Source: Epithemia pelagica
Taxonomy: Eukaryota; Bacillariophyta; Bacillariophyceae; Surirellales; Surirellaceae
NCBI GenBank assembly: GCA_946965045.2
Contig: OX337229.1
Coordinates: 1,674,001-1,738,000, forward strand
Direction: 5' to 3'
DNA: 64,000 nucleotides
The translations under genes and the position numbers were made by a program. The notes under the pieces are model-generated. The model ran no database searches and was not told the origin of the DNA. It was given only the letters and a program-made list of their open reading frames with translations. Below are positions 62,244 through 64,000 of the stretch, piece by piece. Within the stretch, counting starts at the first letter, position 1; each line of letters starts with the position of its first letter.

Positions 62244-63915
62244 ATGACAGGCTTTGTTGTTGTATCGATTGATACGGCACCAAACAGCGACGACAGCGTT
62301 GATGCTTGTAATAGTCGTCTTTCAGACCAAGTAGAAGAGGATAGCTATGCGCAAGAAGCCAGAGCTCGGTCAAGTGCGAAGCACAATCCAGGGTGGCTAC
62401 TTCTGGTAAACGCGCACTCGACGGTGCTTGTATTTGCGCATTACCTAATTTCTGTGAGTGAATTCAAGGTTTCCTCGATTGTTGCTTCAGTGGTATTCCA
62501 TGGCCTAATTGATTTACGTTTTTCGTTGCAGTTGGAAAGTCTTGTCAGCATTGCTCTATCAGTTACCGCAACACTCTATGTTCACCAAACCGCGTCTCCG
62601 GACTTCAACGGTTCCACAATAGATTGGGTGCTGCTTTCATTCGCAGTAATAACTCCAATATCAGCGTCGATTAGCATGGCGTTTAATCGACGCGACCAAG
62701 CACTACGCAGTATTGCCAATTTACGTGCGACGGCACTAGAGCTGTATATGTCGCAGGCCTGTTGGGATTGGGGTTTTCAAAGCGATGCTAAGGGCCAAAA
62801 TGTGAGCACTGGACGATCCAGGTCTCACATTGACTGGCTAGCGCATTCGGACAAAATGCTCTCAGTCATATTAAATTTGTTCTGCGACTTGACGCGCTAT
62901 TTGACCTTGCCGACTTCGTCCAGAGCACGGCATAAGGTTACGACTTCGGGGCAAAGTGAGGCAGATGAACTTCTATCTGTGTCAGCTGAACTATACGAGA
63001 AGGTCATGGATAGATGTTATGGCGTGACCAGACAATGTGAATTGCTAAAGCAATATGGCTTACCACCAAACGAAGCAACTCGAGTGAGACGTAAGTTCGA
63101 AACGGTGTATGAAATGATGTGAAGCCGTCGTCACACCGTCTCCAATGCCAGTTCACTCACCCAAGTTATTCCTTACAGACTGGGAAAGGCTGCTACTGGA
63201 AGAAATTGAAAATATTCGAATGATCAAGCGGTATAGAACACGTACGTAGTCGCTTTCTGAGGAAATGTTGGAACTATTACGTGGATGGTCCACTGACTTT
63301 GGTTTTTCTTGACGTCGACAGCACAAGGACTCCGATCATTTGGCAGACTATTCAGTGTCTGTTTGCCGCCATTTTATGCTCCTTATTATGCACAGCTGGC
63401 AAACGAACTCAATTCCATTGGCGTTGCAATTGCGTTTGCCTGTCTAACCGCAATTGCATTAACGTCACTTTTTGAAACAGTTTCACAGATGGAAGAGTAA
63501 GTGCCTCCTGAATTTTGTCTGTCTTTTCACTAGCCTACTGAAGGGGAGGACGTTTTGTTCGATGAACAAGTTTTGTGTTGGTTTCATTTTCTAACGGACA
63601 ATTGTTATTTTGCTCTGTCACAGTCCATTTGTGAGCCCCTGTGGACTTGATGGCATCAATGTCCCTCAAGGTAAGTTGTCCCCGATGCGTAACTGCAAAG
63701 AAACCGTTTATGTTTTTCGTCCTCTTCTCACTTTGGCTGCATGACTCTCAAATCGATCAACAGAACTCATGTCCAATTTTAGTCCAAGAATCATGCGCCT
63801 ACGGAAAAACGCATTTCCGGACGCTCAACCATTCGAAGACAATGGCGACGAGGAAGCAATGCTGGTCGTCCAATCTCTCGGCCCACTTTTCGGGTCGAGA
63901 ATCCTAAAAGAATAA
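62244..63915 (+). CDS. Bestrophin-like (UPF0187) membrane protein
   Basis: Six exons by inference: 62244-62453, 62532-63090, 63179-63241, 63322-63496, 63624-63670 and 63764-63915, giving 401 aa. All junctions are GT/AG and in frame. Start at ATG 62244 (MTGFVVVSIDTAPN). Hydrophobic segments: HSTVLVFAHYLIS, LESLVSIALSVTATLYV, WVLLSFAVITPISASISMAF. The later part has RYRTPQGLRSFGRLFSVCLPPFYAPYYAQL, GVAIAFACLTAIALTSLFETVSQMED and PFV...DGIN, the last being like the [IL]EDPF...D element at the end of bestrophin/UPF0187 anion channels. Many diatom relatives exist by recall and their transport role is unproven. Intron 1 is 78 nt, a multiple of three without a stop. Exon 5 is only 47 nt. Confidence 0.75.
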
Positions 63916-64000
63916 AGTACATTCCAACGCGACAGTCAAGCACACACACATACCACTAGATGTACAGATTAGTTCATATTTCGGGAACGTCCACTTCAAT

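Noticed and set aside
1-64000. tRNA, rRNA or CRISPR features
   Set aside because: No T-loop/anticodon arrangement, rRNA segment or regularly spaced direct repeats with unique spacers was seen. A tRNAscan run would be needed to exclude an intron-containing tRNA.

Overview
The window looks like nuclear DNA of a diatom, most likely a pennate one. The evidence is short phase-variable spliceosomal introns of about 40-180 nt, plastid-type presequences (signal peptide followed by an AF junction, or a second thylakoid signal), a CYP86-clan P450, a guanylyl cyclase fused to a phosphodiesterase, KPT-repeat secreted proteins, and several orphan families I associate with diatoms from memory. I saw no rRNA, tRNA or CRISPR.

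Layout. 1-7.5 kb is repeat-rich: an edge-truncated ORF, a 60-bp perfect inverted repeat, one diatom orphan gene, and a 1.5-kb nested palindrome. 7.6-25.1 kb is a gene-dense host block: a kinase/zinc-finger/PP2C fusion of 8 exons, a Pirh2-type CHY-RING E3, a METTL21-like methyltransferase, a P450 with an apparent 1-nt frameshift, a polyQ protein, a RanBP2-ZnF/RING-H2 E3, a plastid PPR protein and a membrane protein. 25.6-30.0 kb is a four-gene DNA transposon with a DDE transposase, bracketed by GTTTCGACTTT-type arrays. 30.4-46 kb is a second host block: a DUF1499 lumenal protein, a CAA-rich unresolved tract, an anoctamin (TMEM16), selenoprotein T with an in-frame UGA, a small membrane protein, a KPT-repeat secreted protein, an RMD1/DUF155 mitochondrial protein and a Cys/His-rich orphan. 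46.4-54.6 kb is a complete-looking minus-strand tyrosine-recombinase retrotransposon. 54.8-64 kb carries a 2H phosphoesterase, a receptor guanylyl cyclase-PDE fusion and a bestrophin-like membrane protein.

The most notable finding is the retrotransposon. Its order, read on the minus strand, is A - gag - RT/RNase H - YR - B-A-B, the split direct repeat architecture of PAT/Ngaro-type elements. Gag and RT lie in the same frame, separated by one UGA. The YR gene overlaps the end of the RT gene by about 600 nt. Other points of interest are a secretory-leader kinase-phosphatase fusion with a 22-nt exon, and a CTSU selenoprotein whose 3' UTR faces the anoctamin gene tail to tail.

Exon boundaries were placed by eye from GT/AG sites, frame continuity and family motifs, and no transcript evidence was available. 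Host genes look independently transcribed. The only genes that clearly work together are those inside each mobile element.
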